A stretch of DNA of 64,000 nucleotides, taken from positions 34,823,336-34,887,335 of the forward strand of contig OZ026840.1 of assembly GCA_964023205.1 (NCBI GenBank). The letters run 5' to 3'. This document shows, one piece after another, positions 59,271 through 64,000 of the stretch. Source of the stretch: Lutraria lutraria (lineage: Eukaryota; Mollusca; Bivalvia; Venerida; Mactridae). Positions within the stretch are counted from its first letter, which is position 1; each line of letters opens with the position of its first letter. The position numbers and the translations under genes were made by a program. Below the pieces are notes generated by a model. It was given only the letters and a program-made list of their open reading frames with translations, made no database searches and was not told the DNA's origin.

Positions 59271-61633
59271 TGATAATGAGTCCATCTCAATATGATGTTA
59301 CCTCATTATAATACCTTTAAGTATCAATATTTCCTCTGTATATCTAGGTGCTGATGAGACTACCTCAATATGATGTTACCTCATTATAATACCTTTAAGT
59401 ATCAATATTTCCTCTGTATATCTAGGTGCTGATGAGACTACCTCAATATGATGTTACCTCATTATAATACCTTTAAGTATCAATATTTCCTCTGTATATC
59501 TAGGTGCTGATGAGTCCACCTCAATATGATGTTACCTCATTATAATAACTTTAAGTATCAATATTTCCTCTGTATATCTAGGTGCTGATGAGACTACCTC
59601 AATATGATGTTACCTCATTATAATACCTTTAAGTATCAATATTTCCTCTGTATATCTAGGTGCTGATGAGACTACCTCAATATGATGTTACCTCATTATA
59701 ATACCTTTAAGTATCAATATTTCCTCTGTATATCTAGGTGCTGATGAGTCCACCTCAATATGATGTTACCTCATTATAATACCTTTAAGTATCAATATTT
59801 CCTCTGTATATCTAGGTGCTGATGAGTCCACCTCAATATGATGTTACCTCATTATAATACCTTTAAGTATCAATATTTCCTCTGTATATCTAGGTGCTGA
59901 TGAGTCCACCTCAATATGATGTTACCTCATTATAATACCTTTAAGTATCAATATTTCCTCTGTATATCTAGGTGCTGATGAGACTACCTCAATATGATGT
60001 TACCTCATTATAATAACTTTAAGTATCAATATTTCCTCTGTATATCTAGGTGCTGATGAGTCCACCTCAATATGATGTTACCTCATTATAATAACTTTAA
60101 GTATCAATATTTCCTCTGTATATCTAGGTGCTGATGAGTCCACCTCAATATGATGTTACCTCATTATAATAACTTTAAGTATCAATATTTCCTCTGTATA
60201 TCTAGGTGCTGATGAGTCCACCTCAATATGATGTTACCTCATTATAATAACTTTAAGTATCAATATTTCCTCTGTATATCTAGGTGCTGATGAGTCCACC
60301 TCAATATGATGTTACCTCATTATAATAACTTTAAGTATCAATATTTCCTCTGTATATCTAGGTGCTGATGAGTCCACCTCAATATGATGTTACCTCATTA
60401 TAATAACTTTAAGTATCAATATTTCCTCTGTATATCTAGGTGCTGATGAGTCCACCTCAATATGATGTTAACTCATTATAATACCTTTAAGTATCAATAT
60501 TTCCTCTGTATATCTAGGTGCTGATGAGACTACCTCAATATGATGTTACCTCATTATAATACCTTTAAGTATCAATATTTCCTCTGTATATCTAGGTGCT
60601 GATGAGTCCACCTCAATATGATGTTAACTCATTATAATACCTTTAAGTATCAATATTTCCTCTGTATATCTAGGTGCTGATGAGTCCACCTCAATATGAT
60701 GTTACCTCATTATAATACCTTTAAGTATCAATATTTCCTCTGTATATCTAGGTGCTGATGAGTCCACCTCAATATGATGTTACCTCATTATAATACCTTT
60801 AAGTATCAATATTTCCTCTGTATATCTAGGTGCTGATGAGACTACCTCAATATGATGTTACCTCATTATAATACCTTTAAGTATCAATATTTCCTCTGTA
60901 TATCTAGGTGCTGATGAGTCCACCTCAATATGATGTTACCTCATTATAATAACTTTAAGTATCAATATTTCCTCTGTATATCTAGGTGCTGATGAGTCCA
61001 CCTCAATATGATGTTACCTCATTATAATAACTTTAAGTATCAATATTTCCTCTGTATATCTAGGTGCTGATGAGTCCACCTCAATATGATGTTACCTCAT
61101 TATAATAACTTTAAGTATCAATATTTCCTCTGTATATCTAGGTGCTGATGAGTCCACCTCAGTATGATGTTACCTCATTATAATACCTTTAAGTATCAAT
61201 ATTTCCTCTGTATATCTAGGTGCTGATGAGTCCACCTCAATATGATGTTACCTCATTATAATAACTTTAAGTATCAATATTTCCTCTGTATATCTAGGTG
61301 CTGATGAGTCCACCTCAATATGATGTTACCTCATTATAATACCTTTAAGTATCAATATTTCCTCTGTATATCTAGGTGCTGATGAGTCCACCTCAATATG
61401 ATGTTACCTCATTATAATAACTTTAAGTATCAATATTTCCTCTGTATATCTAGGTGCTGATGAGACTACCTCAATATGATGTTACCTCATTATAATACCT
61501 TTAAGTATCAATATTTCCTCTGTATATCTAGGTGCTGATGAGTCCACCTCAATATGATGTTACCTCATTATAATAACTTTAAGTATCAATATTTCCTCTG
61601 TATATCTAGGTGCTGATGAGACTACCTCAATAT
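59271..61633. repeat. 78-bp satellite, about 30 copies
   Basis: The unit contains ctgatgagtccacctcaata, tgatgttacctcattat and cctctgtatatctaggtg. Copies are highly alike, varying mainly at two places: gagTCCA or gagACTA, and ataActtt or ataCcttt. The variant types occur in runs, as expected from segmental duplication of multi-unit blocks. Confidence 0.96.
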
Positions 61634-64000
61634 ACATACTAATTTATTTGGTCCCATTTGTTGTTTCAATATTATGACTTCATTATATACCTTAGTTTAC
61701 CCGAGACTTCCATGGATCCATTATTAATAGGGTGGCAAATATTTTCTGAGATATTTATGCCATTAACAGTGTATCGTAAAATAAGTAACTGATTGGTGTG
61801 GTCATGATAGACAATGCTGTTTTAGATTACTAGTTTCATTAACGTTAACTACAATAGCACAAACGATTAGTTCACGATCAATACGTTATCAAAATGCATT
61901 CGAACGTTTTCAACTAAACGTGAGAAGCTTTTGAATGGTTCAAAAGCTTCTTTCGTCAAATACGCTTGCATACGATTTTAATTCAGAATAGCTAACCTTA
62001 AATATTCCCCTACAATGTGTATCTAATTCAATGGAATTGCCTCTGTTAACTTGTGAATTACTTACCTTTTATTTCAGAAATTAACCTAGAGACCCATATT
62101 TGTTAGATAAAGACTCATCTTTTGATCATGAGCGATATGAAGATGTCAAACGTATCTAAAGAAGATGGAACTAAACTGTGGTAAAGCAACTGATTCAAAT
62201 ATCAACAGAACAAGTCTTTACCAGATAAAAACTTTTATTTTTAATGTTTTACTAGACACGTCAGATATTATTTGGAAAGTTTGAAATTAACTATCGGATG
62301 AAGGAATAAATATTTATGGTAAAAGATTTCTATTCCATAATTCACAGCCAAAATTAATAGTGCTTTCGGAATAAACACCGATTTGTAAATTGTATAATGT
62401 TTTGTAGTGTCAGAAGGTTCAGCTCATTTAATTGTAATCCATTGTCAACGATACTTAGATATGTTTTTTTAGTTTGGTATCATACATCAAGTTTGTTGAA
62501 AACTTGAATTCATTACAAGATTCGATATTCTTTATTCGTAACGTAGACATATGCATGTTTCTGGTCACACGATCCAGTGCATTTTGTAAACAAAAAGATT
62601 TATAAGAGGTTCTGGGAGTTATTTTTATAGCAAAACCCTTTACTCTCCGGTATGTCTCAAAGACTTCATCAATTACATACAAATGTGGCTTGCCGCAAAA
62701 AAGTGATTCTAATTAACTGATGAAGCAAATACGCTACATCAGATTCACTCAAGAGTTTGCATCCTCTTATATATGTTGTAAAAGAGCATGCAAACGACAT
62801 ATCAGAAAGTACTTATTTACTATGGTATCCAAGTGGGGAAAATTTCTATTTTTTATAAAACTTAAATCATCCAAACTAAATGTATTGCAGTCTGGTAGTT
62901 AAAATCGTTCCAATCCGATTATTCTTTATCATCAGTCCACTATTCAAAAAGTACAGGTTTGAATCTAATAAATTGTAATCAACACCAAGTTAAATGAAGT
63001 CACACAGACGGTATCCTAATAATTTAAAATAAGCTAACGCCACAAAGACAAAACGTATTCTTATGCGTCATAAAGACAATGCGCTAAAAACTATTGACTT
63101 ATGTATTTTCATCTTTATTCTCTTTTTATAATGTCCTTGTATTTATATGTCTCAACAGCTAGTTAAGGTTAGAAGGGTGTGGCTACTTTCCTTTCATACA
63201 TATTTTGATATTTGATTAGTGTTGAAAATTTTGGAAACTTTGACTCAATCTACTTCCTTGAAATTCCTATCTTTTCATAAGTACTTCACTGAACAAAAGA
63301 ATGGCTTAAACATACAGAATCGAATAATTATAATATACTTATTAGAATACCAATAACATGCAACCACACGAACAGTTTAGACACTAATTATTCAGGATGT
63401 CTCAACCACAATAAATTACACCGAGATTTGACTTAACAAAGAACTAACATATTGGCAACGCAAACAAATTAATCTAATAATCGAAACAGCAATAATTTCT
63501 TCAATTTATGCTTCTATTTTTCATGAGATCAACTTGTCTTACCAATTTCCTATAAATAAAAACACTGCAAAATTTCCCAAGAACATAATATCAAAATATA
63601 CCCTCATATTTAAAGCATACTTCTTATAGTTTTAGAGAAACCGTTTTAACGGCAGTTTCCGTAAATGGCATTTCCTATTCTCCCTGATGTATGATATGTA
63701 CATCTTTCTTGACAATTCCATTTTGTTTCAGAGTGTCAAACAAATTGACATGATAATCTGACAAAGTATCAGTTTTCCCGATAAAGTCCAATACATTGTA
63801 TTTTTTTACATGGATTACACAATTGTAAATGATAATCTAAGTGCGTCCGTAATTGTTTTTTATGATGTTTTACAGTTTACTGAACTACTTCTTTTATTGT
63901 TACATCATAACCTAATTCCTCCTTAATCTCATCTTTTCTAACATATTGACAACGCAAACATATTAATCTAATAAAGAATACAGCAATAAATTCTACAATT
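61634..64000. other. Right flank, no gene seen
   Basis: AT-rich sequence with no supported exon. A 63-bp sequence at 63444 recurs at 63938, at the window edge. Confidence 0.45.
63444..64000. repeat. Direct repeat pair 494 bp apart
   Basis: ctaacatattg, caacgcaaaca, attaatctaataa and acagcaataa recur in the same order at 63444-63506 and 63938-64000 with several substitutions. The second copy is cut by the window edge. Confidence 0.7.

Noticed and set aside
59271..61633. Array of hammerhead ribozymes, because each unit has CTGATGAG
   Set aside because: No GAAA box with a closing stem II follows in the unit on either strand, so the catalytic core is incomplete.

Overview
This is AT-rich, CpG-poor animal DNA, most probably from a bivalve mollusc. 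The window has one long intron-rich gene whose splice sites follow the GT-AG rule. It also holds several families of tRNA-derived SINEs, small inverted-repeat (MITE-like) elements, satellites, and dispersed repeats of a kind common in bivalve genomes (ends like ACAAGAGGGCCATGATGG, internal GGGCCCATAACTC). The species cannot be named from sequence alone.

Positions 1-21,165 hold the only well-supported gene. It is on the minus strand and encodes a large single-pass cell-surface protein. I could chain 23 coding exons, from a start codon at 21,129 to a transmembrane exon ending at 1,158. Every exon has AG/GT borders and every junction is in phase, giving about 1,213 codons. The order is signal peptide, ten Ig-like domains, two fibronectin type III domains, one transmembrane helix, a basic stop-transfer stretch and a short cytoplasmic tail. 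The 3' end is unresolved. A short candidate last exon (711-741) would end the protein in a class I PDZ-type tail. Alternatively the gene continues left of the window, where a catalytic domain could lie. The introns hold SINEs, MITEs and two long hairpin-ended elements.

Positions 21,166-56,900 are mostly non-coding: possible promoter segments near 23.6 kb and 32.8 kb, four isolated exon-like segments of low confidence (30.9, 46.4, 48.7 and 55.4 kb), and many repeats. Notable repeats are a third hairpin-ended element (50.7-51.7 kb), a perfect 20-bp-stem hairpin at 50.16 kb, a 171-bp palindrome at 53.4 kb, and a 74-bp satellite at 47 kb that seems to have grown from one end of a MITE.

Positions 56,900-61,633 are dominated by three tandem arrays: 44 bp x4, 16 bp x about 62, and 78 bp x about 30. 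The last 2.4 kb shows no gene, but a 63-bp sequence recurs 494 bp apart at the window edge. I found no RNA gene that I would call functional and no intact transposase or reverse transcriptase.
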